Shown: positions 21,152 through 33,829 of the stretch, one piece after another
Numbering within the stretch: position 1 is the first letter of the stretch
Layout of the letters: each line of letters begins with the position of its first letter
Assembly (NCBI RefSeq): GCF_009389715.1
Contig: NW_024067981.1
Location: forward strand, 124,001 to 188,000
DNA from: Phoenix dactylifera
Lineage: Eukaryota > Streptophyta > Magnoliopsida > Arecales > Arecaceae
DNA: 64,000 nt
Direction: 5' to 3'
Translations under genes and position numbers: made by a program
The notes under the pieces: generated by a model
Database searches by the model: none
Seen by the model: only the letters and a program-made list of their open reading frames with translations
What the model was told of the DNA's origin: nothing

Positions 21152-24100
21152 TTAAGTTAATAAGGCAAGCTTCTTTTCAAGATGTTTGGCTGAGCGGAGA
21201 GCTTCCAAAGCCTCTGGTTGCTTACCTGCCCGTTTCAAGTTAAGCGCTCGAAGCTTCTCAGCTTTTATCTGTTCTTCCAGATTAGCTTTCTCCGCTTGAG
21301 GATTTCCATCCTTCTCAACTTTTGGCTTAGACTCTGATTTTCTTGAAGGTTGCACTCCGAAATCGGTATCTTGCCACCCAACTGCCTTGAGGGCAGACAT
21401 GAGTTGAGGATCAAGCAGATCCTCCACAACTGCATCATCCATTGCTTCCAATTTGCCAGAAGTGCTGGTGCTTGAACGTTGTGCATCCAACTCTTCTAAT
21501 TGGTTCTCCAATGCCTTGGCTAGTTCAAGTTCAGCCTCTGACTCCTCCATCTTTCCTTCTCGTCGCAGCTTCAAAGCATTGCGCTTGTGAGAGAGGGACT
21601 CCTGCTGTATTTTTAAGCGATCACGGCCTGAAATAGGTTTCTTTGATTGGTTGGTTTTGTTTTCTTGCACGACAGAAGTAGTGTCGGAAGTAGAAGCCAG
21701 AACACTTGGACTACCCATGTTGCTTTGTTGACCATCTTCTAGACTCTTTTCCAAAATTTTTGCTTGCCTCAGTTCTTCTCGGGCTTCTGCCAACTTCCCT
21801 TCTCTCTTTAGGGCAAGAGCCCTTCTCTTACGAGCCAGAATATTATCCTTAAGAGCATCAGTCCCATGATCTAATCTTTCTACAGGTGCTAAGGAATTAT
21901 CTGTGGTAGCAACATTTATCTCTTTCTTCTGAGCCATATGAAGAGTTGAGCCTCCATGTGAGAGTATTTCAGTTTCACCAATGGTCTCTTTGGCACTAAC
22001 CTGAATTCGTGGCTCGATCGGAACACTCGCAGGAGAGGAACTATTGGCTTCTGGAGTTTCTTCCCATGCTGATTCTCCAGAAGCTGGCCGTGAAATCTTT
22101 TCCTCGTTGCCTGAGAGAAAATCAAGCAAGTCTGAAGGCTGGTCTATAGAACTTTCTGCAGCTAGAAGACCTGGTTTTCCAAATTTCTGCAGCTCATGCC
22201 ACGATGTTTCAGGAACTTTCCCACCAGATCCAGGTGGAAGAGGTTTTCTTGCTTCACTCATTTTTTTTAAATTGACATCATATGCATCCCGTGTCAGGAC
22301 CACCTTATCCTTCGGCATATCATTCATAAAAGACAATAAGTCTGCATCAGTATTTTGTACATCACCAGTATTTTTCTGATTATCTGATCTCTTTTGTGTT
22401 TCCAGGGTTCTGAGTACATGTGATTCCACCTGCATAGTGTTGACATTGTGCAAGTTTTCCATATCTGCCATCTCATTTTCCAAGGCCTTGGCCTTCTCCA
22501 GCATTTCCTCAGCCTCCTCAGTTTTCCCTTGGCGTCTTAAGGCCAAAGCCTTTCTTTTTAAGGCTAATAATTCTCTCTGAAGTTCAGCCTTACTCCTCAT
22601 TGCCTTGCGAGGCATTACAGAAGGGACACTATCATGGGCAGATTCATCATTCATCTGTTCAGTGGGTTTATTTGTCATGCTAACAGATTCGACATCATCA
22701 TCGTTCCATCCCAAATTCTTCAAAACTGAAAGCAAGGCTGGATCATGCATGTCTTGTTCTGTTACCTCTGCATCCAACCCTTCCTCTCCAAGACCTACAG
22801 TCACAGAAGCAGCCTCATGTGTATGGGTTGATTCCAAAGTCCTCTTGCCCACTTTAGCTACAGGCCTTTTTGGTGCATTTTCCATCTCTTCCAATTGTTG
22901 CTCAAGAAATTTTCCTTTCTTCAGTTCTTCCTCTGCCTCGTTCAAGCGCCCTTCCCTTCTTAAAGTGAGTGCCTTCTTTTTCAAAGCCAGTAGCTCTTTC
23001 TGAATTGCTAGTTTACTTTTTGGTGGAGATCTAACAAATGAGTTACTTATTTCTGTAATACTTTCTTCAAAAGATGTCCCTGCCACAAATGGATCTACAG
23101 AAACTTGAGTGGTTGAAGTCTCCTGCTTCAGTTCTGGTGTAAAGATTTCAGCATCAGACTGCATACTCTCCAGGTCCTTCTCAAGTAGTTTAGCTTTCTT
23201 AAGCAGTTCCATTGCCTCTGCAGTGTTGCCTGCTCGTTTTTGGCTGAGGGCCTCTCTCTTCAGGGCAAGCACTTGGCTCTGCAATGCTTCTCGGTCCACA
23301 GCAACAGATTGCATGACATGATTGGTTGCTTGATCATCCTCTTCGCTCCAGCCAAATGATTTCAAGGCAGCAGCTAGCTCTGGGTCATTTATATCATCAT
23401 CTGTCACTTCAAAATTTCCATCAATAGAAAGATCATCTATGACACCTAAAAAGTGGTTGAAGTTTCTATCAGGGTCAGGTGCATGGTCCAATACTAAATC
23501 ATCTTGTTTGTCATCATCCATACCGCGGATTAAAGCAGATAGCTCATCGTCAGAATCTTCATCCTCACCCAAGAGCTCCTGTTCTTCTAGTTGTTTTTCT
23601 AAAATTTTGGCCTTCTTCAGTTCTTCCTTTGCCTCAGCAAGCTTCCCTTCTCGCTTAAGCAAAAGAGCCTTTTTCTTGTGAGCAGTGATCTGAGACTTAT
23701 CAATACCACCAGTTTTCCCACCTTGAGAGGATTTTGGAGTGACTTCTCCAAGAAGATTTGACAGTTCACCCTCCAAACTCAGCTTCACGGACTTTTTATC
23801 TGCATCATGAAGATCAGCATCAGACCATCCCAGTTCTCTAAGTTCAGCACCAAGGTCATCCTTTTCCTTTTTACTCCTTTGTGATGGTAACTTTCTTTTA
23901 CTGCCCAACTCTTCACTTTCATCTGTATTTTGGGTGCCAGCCGTGCTGCTCAAATTTGAAGCTTTTGAAGCCATTCTACGGCTCTTTCTTATTGCAATTT
24001 CTAAAGCCCCAGCTTGTCTCTCAAGTTCTTTACCACGCTTGAAGGCTTGAAGTGCTTCCTCAGATTTTCCTTCTGCTTTCAGGATCTTATACTTTTTCTT

Positions 24101-27100
24101 CTCCTCAACAGCTTGCTGACGCAATTCTTCTGGGCTACTGGACACAACATCAGTGTGGGCAGCATTGTGCATTTCAACAGATGTGCTCTTAATAATACCT
24201 ACTTCCCTAAATGGAGTAGCAGACTCATTCAAACTTGAACAGGAAGCGCTGCTCCCAAACTTCTGACGATCAGAAATTGCATCAGCATGCGATTCTTGTC
24301 CAGATGACAAATGCTGCTTCCCATCAGTTCCAAGAATCTGACCTAGAATTTCTTCCTCATGCTTTAAGGCGTGTTTCAGATTACCTGTCCAGAAAGTATA
24401 TGAAGGGAAGTTATGATTTTAGCCTCCATTTGTCGGCAAGCTTCATATTTATCTACCAAATAATCAAGTAAACCACTCCAAGTCAGTAGCTATCTTAAGG
24501 ATGCAACATTTATTGTCACTATCACCAAACAGAAATTCTGTCTTTGTGCCTGCCCAAAGACAGATGCCCCCATCAAAATTCTATAGCAAGAAAATAATCT
24601 CTCCTTCTTAACTCGTGACATATAACAGGAGCGCTGCATCAAAATGCTCGCTACTTTATCAGAAGCAGTCATGTACATATAAAAAATTAAAATGTCTGCC
24701 TATCATTCTTTTGAACTAAAGCCATTTTCCTAGAAAAGAAGTTCCATAACCAGAACAAATTTTTGGAAGTTATTAATGGGAACATTTAATAGTTCATGAA
24801 TGATAAATATGACGGTAGACTGATGCCCTCTTATGTTCCTGCTAAACAAGGTTTACTTGTACAAACAGGAAGAACTAACCCTGCTGTCTAAGAAAATTTA
24901 TGTTCACGATGTCTAAAGATGAAGACACAGCAATCAACTAACAAAAGTAAAACAAAGCATTGACCTTTTGCAGCTCGACTTTTGTGTCCATATCTCAACT
25001 CAAAGCGTGCTGCTTCCTCTATTTGTTTGCAAGGATCACATATTCGAACTGGTGAGTCACCTTGTCCACGTAAAACCATTCTCTGCTGAGTGCAACTATT
25101 GCAGAACAAGCCTCCGCATCTGCGGCAATGATGCTATAACAAGAAAAGCAAACATCAGTATCAACAAAAGCTTTTTTTCTTCAGGAAATTCTATATAGAT
25201 AATATGAAAAAATACACATAGAAGACTGCAATAGCTTTATATGATTATTCTGATTGAGACATGCTCAGACAACTTTTATATCAAATAGAAAAAGGTTTTC
25301 CTTTTTGAATAGCAAATACCAGTACTAGAAGAAAAGAGAAGACTAAAGGGCCATACTTCTTTTCTTCCCTCTAGATTGCAATATGGAGCATTCAACATCA
25401 CTTTCCGAGCAGGCAGGAGTATAAATTTCAAATCAAAAGCCACTGAAATGGACAATTCAATTTGAGAAAATGTATATTTAGCCGCATATAGCAGGCAGGA
25501 GTGAAGGGGGCATAGGGGAGCATTCATTTACAAGATGACAAGAGTCATGCAACAGATATAAGTATGTCCATACTAACATAATAAACTATTTGCTAATACA
25601 TAATTGGAAAGGCTTTGAGGTCAACCAACCTCAAAGCATGAAGCCGCACCTGCAAACCCACATGCCTTTCAATTTAAAAAGAAGAAAAAAAATACAATTT
25701 TCTTTTCTCCCTTCCATGCACCCTGGGCCCACTACCTGTGAAAAGTGTGGTTCTTTAATCTCTTAATATCGTTCCATACAGTCTCTTCTTTGAGTTCTAG
25801 AATTCTACCGAAGTTAAAGTTTTCATGCAGCCACCATCCAGGCCCCACCCAAGAAAAAAACATAAAAAATCCTCCACCTCCACCTCCACCTCCATGTTTC
25901 CTATGTTTCCAGGGTAACCACCACCCCCCCCCCCCAACCCACCCACCCACCCAACCCTTCCTCTCCTGGGCCTCGGTGATTGGAAAAAAAACAAAAGAAA
26001 AAGATGAACATGGATAACATGTGCACGACTCTAATAAGAGATTGAGGCCTCCCCTAGAAGCTTGGGTTTGGGATGTTAAGGCAGCCCCTCAAGTGATTGT
26101 GTTTTCATCGAAGCTAATGTGGACTTGACTTCCATGCTGAATACTGCTTCAGTGCAATGGCTTGGGGAGTTCAGAATGTGGTGATGCGGAGCACATTTAG
26201 AGGATTTTCAACATGGGCTATATGAGTGCCTCCTTTCCAAGGCATACATGGGCTCTGTTAAAACAGCAGTTGAAACATATCACTTGGGCAGATATCTGAT
26301 CTTCCATTATAACAACTCTATGCTTTACTGCTATGGAGCAAGACAAGTTGAAGAGCTCACCGGTCATAGCCTGTACACTATGGAACCTATGGAAGTCAAG
26401 GAATGAAGAGATATTCCAAGGTGTTCAGACTTCAGCATGCCAAGTTCTCAGAATTTCTTTCCATAAAGCTTTTTAGCTCCTTAGAAAGGGCACTGCAAGT
26501 CAGATGTCCTGGTTCCTGGGGTGTCTCTTCCACTCAATTACCACCTCAACCTACTTTAGTGCATTAGATACCCCCTCCACAAAGATTTCTCAAAATCAAT
26601 TTTGATGGCTCTCGCAAAGGACCTGATACAGCTGCTGCTGAATTTGAGGTTCAAGATGAGTGGGTCAGCTTTAGCAGCTGGTTGTCAACCTTTGGCTGGG
26701 ATGACAGTTCCTATTGCAGGCTGTTTGCTGCATTTATAGGTATTTGTCATGCGATAACAATCTTACATGGTAGTAAATTATGGATAGGAGGAGATTACAG
26801 TACAGTTTTTGCATGGCTACAGCGAGATGTGGTGGATGTCTATAATCCTTGTTTATTGCATCTCAAAGAGTCTCTGTGGCATCTTCAGGAGGTTTGGATT
26901 TCCCATGTTTTCAGGGAAGGCAACCAGCCTGCCCACTGGGTTGCCAATTTTGGAACTACATTTCCTGAATTTTTGGTTTGCGATTCTAATCTTCCACCTG
27001 GTCTCATGGCTCTTGTCATGTTTGACTCTCAGGAAGTTGGGTTGTATATAATGTAACAGGGTTTTTTTGGCCCATTGCTTATTAAAAAGAGAGGGGGGCA

Positions 27101-28638
27101 CTCAAAGGCACTAAGTATTGCATGGATACTATCAAGTTTGAGTATATACTTTTACAGGTCATATTAGATAATCTCTTAGGGAATGCTGAGAGGAAAGCAC
27201 AGGTCCACACTTTTCAATCACCACTATGTATTTGTCTACCACGAGCATTGGGATATGATTTTTCTAAGTGAATGCCTAATAGGAAAGCTGCTTATAAATT
27301 TTATTCCGTTATATTTGTTTCTAGACATCATTTTCGTTAGTTATACTATGACACAAAGAGAAAGCTCATAAAATGTTGGTCTAAAGTAAAAAAACAATAC
27401 AAGACTGTATCAAGTTACTGTCTAGTTAAATCAGTATTCACCTAGCTAATGTGCTCATGTTTCTTAAAAAACTGTCAAACAGGGTGAGGAAGGAATAGTC
27501 AATTGCTCATTGTTCCTAAAGCAGGGAACTGTTAACATACGGCCAAGGAATGTTTGCTTATGTCTTTCCAAGATATATCATAGACCAAAGGGGCAAGCAT
27601 GCATTAAGTTACATGTACAGCTGGAAGTCAAGAGTTCAGGGCAATATCGACAGATATAGCTCAGAAGACCAACATGAAATCTTATATTCCGTTGTGAACA
27701 CATTCTCTACACCAAATTATTAGTGGGTCAAACTATCACAACTGAGTGAATCAAAAGTATTGCTAGGAAGTACTGAAGGCAACGCATAAACCTATTAACA
27801 TCATTGAGAACAAAGTGAATCAGAAAGGTGTAGAGCTGTTTCAACCTATCAGCTGCAGACAACTTCTTGTCCTTGTCTCTTACAAAAATTAAAAACTCCC
27901 TAAAATTAGAATCTAGTTAAGTGATCACCAAAATTAAAAACTCCCCAAGGTTACTTGCTACCTTCTCCAAGATACTTCTATTTTCTGAAAATAGAGTATA
28001 TTACATGTGTGACATGAAGCAAACCTGGCACCAGGGAGCTGACTCTCCAGCTAGCAAGTGATAATCCTTTTTGCTTTATTATATTGCCCATTACACTAAT
28101 CATTGTGATTACAACCAGGGTATATCTACCTACAATATTAGCGGAAATCTTACATTTTGTTTCTGTGTTCATCAACAAGGTTAATAAACTTTAATTATAA
28201 ATAGAACGATCAACATCTGGCCGAATTAATCAAGAAGCATTACAAGAGTACATAAAAGAATAAATAGAATCCTGAAGAAACAACTAATTTCTAAAATCCT
28301 TAATACATCATCAACATGAGCATATGCAATTAACAAGAACAAATTACAAGAATAATCACACATATGCAATATATAAAATTATGGCATTGTAAAATATTAG
28401 GTTTCCTCCTAAGGAACTCTATTAACTGGAAATGCTTCACAAATAAAACTAATCAAAACAACACAAATGAAGAAGAGAATAAGAACATGGGTATAAGATA
28501 AATGTTATTAAGAAAGATGCAGACCTTCCTATTGATAAATGTGAACTGAGAAGAACAACCCTGGCAATGGGTTGCATCAATCACCCAACTTCCGCCTCGC
28601 ATCGATGGCTTGGCTGGCAAACCAATCTTTTCCAGCAT
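21152..28638 (-). CDS. FYVE-domain phosphoinositide-binding protein with DM14-like repeats, 1171 aa
   Basis: Exons (-): 28638-28525, 25133-24965 and 24384-21152. Joins are in frame (3516 bp with the TAA). An N-terminal FYVE zinc finger covers about residues 18-75: the WxxD motif (W18, D21), eight zinc Cys (25, 28, 41, 44, 49, 52, 70, 73) and the RKHHCRRCG signature, complete only after splicing exons 1 and 2. FYVE fingers bind PI3P on endosomes. The rest is acidic and low-complexity, with eight repeats of about 40 residues (about 185-224, 328-364, 464-502, 556-595, 696-735, 941-978, 1019-1060, 1131-1169) of the type ALxLKREGKxxEAxExLxxA, then KxLE. They resemble DM14 repeats. Four LxxLGWxDxD-type motifs (GW at 280, 439, 653, 1097) alternate with them. 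From memory it resembles Arabidopsis At1g61690 (FYVE4), linked to ESCRT-III trafficking. The large exon is unbroken. Gene identity is firm, the name less so. Confidence 0.93.
26160..27058 (+). mobile_element. LINE 3'-end fragment (zf-RVT and RNase H-like), in FYVE intron
   Basis: Translated pieces match the C-terminal part of plant non-LTR elements: a zf-RVT-like region (CGDAEH, TLWNLWKSRNEEIF, about 26180-26450), then an RNase H-like domain (KINFDGSRKG, IGGDYSTVFAWLQ, VWISHVFREGNQPAHWV, about 26590-27000). Internal stops lie in the first part. The 26682-27056 frame is open. It is antisense to the host gene and confined to the intron between its two FYVE-coding exons. The upstream reverse transcriptase is absent, as expected of 5'-truncated LINE copies. 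No clear poly(A) tail or target duplication was identified. Confidence 0.72.
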
Positions 28639-31194
28639 CTTTCCACTTTATAAAGACCAAAAAGGAACCTGATGTGAGGTTAAGAAAGTAGAACTTTCAG
28701 ACTCCTTTGCCAATTTTCTTTCTTCTCTCTCTCTCTTTCTTCCAGGTCTAGCTCCCAGATTGTCTAACAAAAGATTTGACGATGCTGTTAGGCAAATGGA
28801 AAAAAATTACAGTGATCTACACTATTCTAAACAACCAATATGTAATTAAAATTGTTGATTGAAATGTTCACCTATTGAGTTAGGTGGATTTGATTAGATA
28901 ATATTTGACAGTCACCATTAAAATTTCAACCAAAACCAAAGCAAATCTTTCTTTTGAACATAGCTTCAATGAACTTCAAAGTAGTTCTGGCCTCCCAAGT
29001 GAGGTGGTTAAGTTGGCTAAGATGATTAGGTGGGCTGTATGAGTGGTTAGTAGCCAGATCAAATAGCATTTATGCAGTATTAACAATAAAAAAAATTAAA
29101 GATTCTGCCCTCAAGCCCTCCCCCATTAAACTCCCATTCAACCAAATTCAAATCATGATAAATAAAAATTAGCCCTCGCTTCAACAATCTCAATCACCAT
29201 TAGAATTAACATCACTTTATTAGGTCTAGTGATATTAGGCATGCCATGTGTTTCTCCAAGGAATTTCATGTTCACTATAAGACCCAAAATGCCTCCTTTG
29301 CGCCGCCTTCCTCATAGAAGCCGTTGTTGTGGGATCGATTTTTTCAAAGATCAAGGAAGCGGAATTTCAGGTGGTCGAACCATTCATGGACTTTGAAGGA
29401 CATCCTCACAAATCTGAATGATCGATGTCTATTGATTTGTATTCCCACTCATCTTGACTACATAAATGTTTACTTTTCAACCAACCTATGTCTTCACCAT
29501 GGCCTCTCCTTGCTATAAAGAGTATCAATTTCCTTTACTTTTATGAATCGAACCTCAAATTTTTACTGAAAGAAAATTATGCTCCTCAAGTAAAAGAAGA
29601 AATCCAAAGTCTCCAAAGTTAAGTGAAAGAAAGAAGATTTAAATAAGAAAGAAAATAACCAAAACTACATTGTGCTATGGGCAGTACTGTACAATTTGAC
29701 AATGGATTAGACGGCATTTGCAAAAATCAATTTACATGAATTTGTGCTGCTAATGATCTTCTCTTATTAAGCTCAACTTAATATTGCTTAGTCATGTAGC
29801 TAATATGCAAATATCATAAAAGCTGCTAAACACTAAATTATTCTTCATCAACTTGTATGATGGCCAATATTTTAATCCTTCATCAGCCATCAAAATTAGT
29901 GAGACCCTTTCAGAGCTACAACTCAACCTTGAGTGCATCAACCATAAGCACATATATGATGCACCCAAGAGATCAAAGCTGGGGATAAATTTTCTCCATT
30001 CATCTCTGATTTCAATTGATACTTTAATACATGCACACTCTTCCTTAGTATTTGAACTAAATATTTAATATTTATTTATGTTAGAGCATTTTTTTCAAAT
30101 TTGTTTCCAGCTTTGAACAATCACTAGAGATGGCTTGAAGTATCACTAGTTGACATTAAGCATCTCATCTTTTCATTGTTGAAGGGAGCGATGGTACTGA
30201 AAAAGTTGCAAATCCAAACTTAAGTGTGTCCTTATCCATAATGAACTTGATTATAAGGTCTTCAAAAGATACATGAAGAATGGCTAAAATAACTCCAACC
30301 AAGTAGTGAATCTTCAACACTGCTGTGTAAAATTAACTAATAATTTTAAGAAATATATAAAATTAGATAGTACATGATTACCTTCCTTCATCCATAACAG
30401 TGGTGCACTTTTACTTAAGTGGAGATAAATGGTAAAACTTTTCATCATGCTGCACAGACCATTTGACTTCTCTTAACAATATAAGGGTGACTATAAATTG
30501 TGTTAGAGCATTTGATCCAACACCCAAAGTTGGATCGCACACTACTTCAATTCCATGCCTGCCCGGTCGTCATTAACTTTATCATCTAAAAAGCACAGCC
30601 TTGGCCTGCGATAATCCATAACCAAAAGATTTCTTCCAACCAAAATTCGCACTTATAATCTCCATTCATCGTCTCCACACTCATGTAGCCCTGTCTATAG
30701 TTTGTTATGCCGAAACTCAAAAAAAAGAAAAGAAGAGAAGAGAAGACGCACAAAAATACTAAAACAGCAGAAAGGGGAAAAAAAAGGTGAGAAAGGGCTT
30801 AACGAATATTTTACCTGTACACTCGAGATTGGTAATATCTCAGAGAGGGGATACTTTAGATATCTTCTTTCCCTCGAAAGAATCCCAAATAACTCAGCTA
30901 CTAATAGTATAGTAATATTAATTTGGAGAACGAGGAAAGGGAAGGGGAAGGGATGAAGGGGATCAAAAATAGTCAGCTCTGAGAGACTTCCAAATAATCA
31001 TATACTGCAAAAATTTCGAATTACACGCAAAAAACCCAAGATCTGGCCAATTGAAATCCTAAGATTCGGATTGGATCGCGAATTTTTTAAAGATTCAGAC
31101 AGTGATGCAATCAAGAGAAGGATTGAAACAAAATAACTGATATTAAAAGAAAAGAAGATAAATTAGACAGGGAAGCCCGTGATCGGGTTATTAC

Positions 31195-31260
31195 CTTAAG
31201 AGAGAAAAGAAAACGAGATTTGATCGAAGGGACGAGCGATCGTCCTCAGGGAAAAGGAAA
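31195..31260 (-). other. Probable non-coding first exon (5' UTR) of the FYVE gene
   Basis: A donor CTTAAG|GTAATA lies at 31195/31194, and a matching acceptor ACATCAG|GTTCC at 28669/28668, 30 bp before the start codon. Together with the TATA box at 31287-31294 this gives a first exon of about 65 nt and a 5' UTR intron of about 2.5 kb (28669-31194). This is inferred from signals only. Confidence 0.5.
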
Positions 31261-31286
31261 AGCGAAGGAAGGAGAAGAAGACCTGG

Positions 31287-31294
31287 CCTATATA
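31287..31294 (-). promoter_or_regulatory. Putative TATA box of the FYVE gene
   Basis: TATATAGG on the minus strand in a GC-rich block, about 30 bp before the predicted transcription start. Upstream (31330-31500) is GC-rich with repeated CCGGTT/CCGG motifs. Confidence 0.5.
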
Positions 31295-31586
31295 CTGCGG
31301 CAAATATCGGCAGCACGGATTTCTTTTCTCTTCGCGGTTTTACCCGTAATCGGTGAGCCGGCGGGTTTTGTGATCCGCCGGTCCGGATCCGGGTCGTCGA
31401 ACTAACCTGATTCGACCCCAGCGTTTTAAAACCGTTGACCCGGCCCAATCCGATTTGATATCCGGTTAAACGGTTCACCGGTTCAACCCGTAGTCGCATC
31501 TTACACCGTCCCCCATGTTCTCCTTGTTCCATTGGGTCGTTGGCCCTAAGTTTGTAAAGAACTCGCCGACTAAGGAATTTCTTCGG

Positions 31587-31643
<57 letters not shown>

Positions 31644-31882
31644 AGGACAAGATTAGGAACCGACCTGTAATAGGTATCGGGTGACGGGTCAGACGGGTCA
31701 GACCCGCTTGAGCCCAAAAGCAAGGTATGGCTTTGCTTCAGGTTTTCTTTTCTCTTCAGTTTGGTTTGGCAAGAAATTTCCCTGCAGGTCATCCTTATTA
31801 AGGTTTAGAATATTAAAAAGTGGTAAAACACTTTACTTTGCACCTTTTTCGTGTAATGTCGAGAGAATTGGCTAATCCACGT
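31295..31882. other. FYVE gene upstream region
   Basis: GC-rich promoter-like sequence to about 31500 with recurring CCGGTT, CCGGTTC and GGGTC motifs, then a GA microsatellite, then AT-richer sequence up to the probable solo LTR. No gene is seen. Confidence 0.5.
31593..31638. repeat. (AG)n microsatellite, about 23 units
   Basis: Uninterrupted AG dinucleotides about 300 bp upstream of the FYVE TATA box. Long GA tracts near plant promoters can bind BPC/GAGA-binding factors, but that role is only a possibility here. Confidence 0.95.
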
Positions 31883-32930
31883 TGATGGGGGGGAAAAATG
31901 GATCGTTCTGGTCAGGACAAGGGATCATCATATCCCGGCCGGGCATGCCACAATACTAACCGGGCAGGACCACAACCGTGCTCAGAACCAGCCCAATCTC
32001 AGGCTCCGCCGAAGGCTCAGTTGACCTCGGCCAGATCCCTTCGCCACTACGACCTGCTGAAACCTCTTCTAACACCTGTAATGAAGTCCCAAGCCTGAGC
32101 TCGGAACTCGTTGCTGAGTCAGTTGCGAGCCAAAGAACTCCTTCGACCGTAGAACTATTCGCCGACGCACTGTGCCCCAAGCTTGGAGCGCCCTTATATT
32201 CGCCGATGCGCCCGGACTCGAGCTCGGGGCGCCCTTATATTCGTCAACATGCCTCGACCGAGCTCGGGGCACCTTCTATATTTGACTATATGCCCCGGCC
32301 AAGTTCGGGGCGCCCCATCTAACAATGCGCCCCGATCCATGAGCTCGGAACGCTCTACCAAGCAAACCTTGGAATCGAGGAAGCGAAGCCGACCTCAGCA
32401 CACTCCAAGCCGACCTCGCCGAATACGTGACGCAACCCCTCATCGGGCTTGGCCTTGCCCACGCCCGCCTACATGGTCGTACATTACGACATCTCCGCAC
32501 CATGCTTTGCTTGTTGGCCAACGACAATCAAGGACAACGCCACACTGCTCCAGTCCTACCTTGCTACGACTGTCAACGTCTTACCGTTCACAAGAACGGT
32601 CTGCACCGTGCGCCTCAAGCAAGCTCTAACTGCGTGCCATCTGGCTAAGAGCCATCTTTTTCCAATATGAGGACGGGCTATACCTCCGCCACCTGTGTAC
32701 CTCTACGAGGACTATAAATAGCCCCAATAAGTAATGTCTCGAGGGCTTTTTGGACCAACTAAGATCCATCCTAACTTGAGCGTCGGAGGGCCATCACCGG
32801 AACGACCAGTGAGGCTTTGTGCAGGTACACCATCGCGCGAGAGGTGGTTCACCTACTTCCTCAACATCCCGACGGCTCCCTCGACTCCTCCGGCGTGGTC
32901 ATCCTTGGGCCAAATTTGAACCACAATAAG
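31883..32930 (+). mobile_element. Probable Ty3/gypsy solo LTR
   Basis: A sharply GC-rich block of about 1.05 kb in AT-rich surroundings, starting TGATGGGGGGG. It has a TATA box (TATAAATA, 32713-32720) about 200 bp before its end, followed by GCGTCGGAGGGCCATCACCG, a phrase typical of gypsy LTR leaders. No gag-pol lies on either side, hence solo. The right edge is uncertain (about 32926-32930) and I could not find a clean 5-bp target duplication. The overlapping short ORFs are GC-rich chance frames. Confidence 0.6.
32180..32330. repeat. Short tandem subrepeats (about 44 bp, about 3 copies) in the solo LTR
   Basis: GCGCCCTTATATTCG...CGAGCTCGGGG recurs at about 32188, 32230 and 32272 (the last as GCACCTTCTATATTTG), with GAGCTCGG/AAGTTCGG ends. 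The array lies upstream of the LTR TATA box. Confidence 0.7.
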
Positions 32931-33829
32931 CAGGCAGGCACCATAGAAAAAAATATAGAACAGGCTTTCAATTTTGCCACGTTGTTCTAGTGCGCAACTT
33001 AAAGCAAAAGCCCAAAGTCAGAAACTTCTTCTCTGATGAATTATGGAGAGAAAGCTGATGCACCAAACAGGCCTAGCACCTACTCCTATCCAGCATTTTC
33101 ACATATATGGAGATCATAAGAGTACTAAAAAAATAGGTGTCTGGTGCCCCATCCTTCAATCTAGCTAGACTACCTAGTGAACAGTCATAACTACTTGAGC
33201 AAATATAATTCACCATTTATCTGAATCTATTTGTAATTTTTTATATATTTTTACAATCATATATCAACTTAACGCCAACCCTCCATCTTTCTTATCCGAG
33301 TCTGGAACCATCCACGAATAAGGATCTATAACGCCAAACCCAATTTTTGGAAAAAACGAGATGATTGTGATTGTGAATTTCGTGTTTATTCTGTAGCTAC
33401 CAAGAAAAGCATTTTAGATGGAAGTGGATTTGTGATTATAGGAATGAAAATTGTGCACGCACATCCAAGAGAATCGAGCATCATTATATCAAGCTAAAAA
33501 CCAAATCCTGTAACCAACCATATCAATCATTATTATCACTCATCAAATGTATTCTGAGAAACATACAATTATACAACTTTCATAGGAACAAAACAAGTGA
33601 AGTACAAACATCTTATCTTTAACTCATACACGTCCAATGAAAAAGAAAATGAGAACTTTTGGCAAGCAGGCAAGTATTGGCCAGATTAGCAGATAATGTA
33701 ATATTGGACATGTAGTAAGCTGGACATAGACCAGGCAAAGCTTTTATCAAGCAAAGAATAATGCCAAAAAATTGAATCAATCAAATATATGTTTTATTAC
33801 AAATAATGAACTTTAGCAAGTGCCTTTGA
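32931..33829. other. Intergenic and 3' UTR region of the DUF1664 gene
   Basis: AT-rich, with no coding signal. It ends with the 3' UTR of the DUF1664 gene. Confidence 0.5.
33793..33798 (-). terminator. Possible polyadenylation signal of the DUF1664 gene
   Basis: AATAAA on the minus strand, about 32 nt after the stop codon. Position and motif fit, but plant signals are loose. Confidence 0.35.

Noticed and set aside
22044-24238. Several plus-strand Ser/Phe-rich frames
   Set aside because: Antisense shadows of the repetitive FYVE-protein exon.
26682-27056. A host gene encoding an RNase H-like protein
   Set aside because: It is better explained as the 3' end of a LINE inside an intron. The preceding zf-RVT part has stops, and an Asp/Glu active residue appears to be lost.
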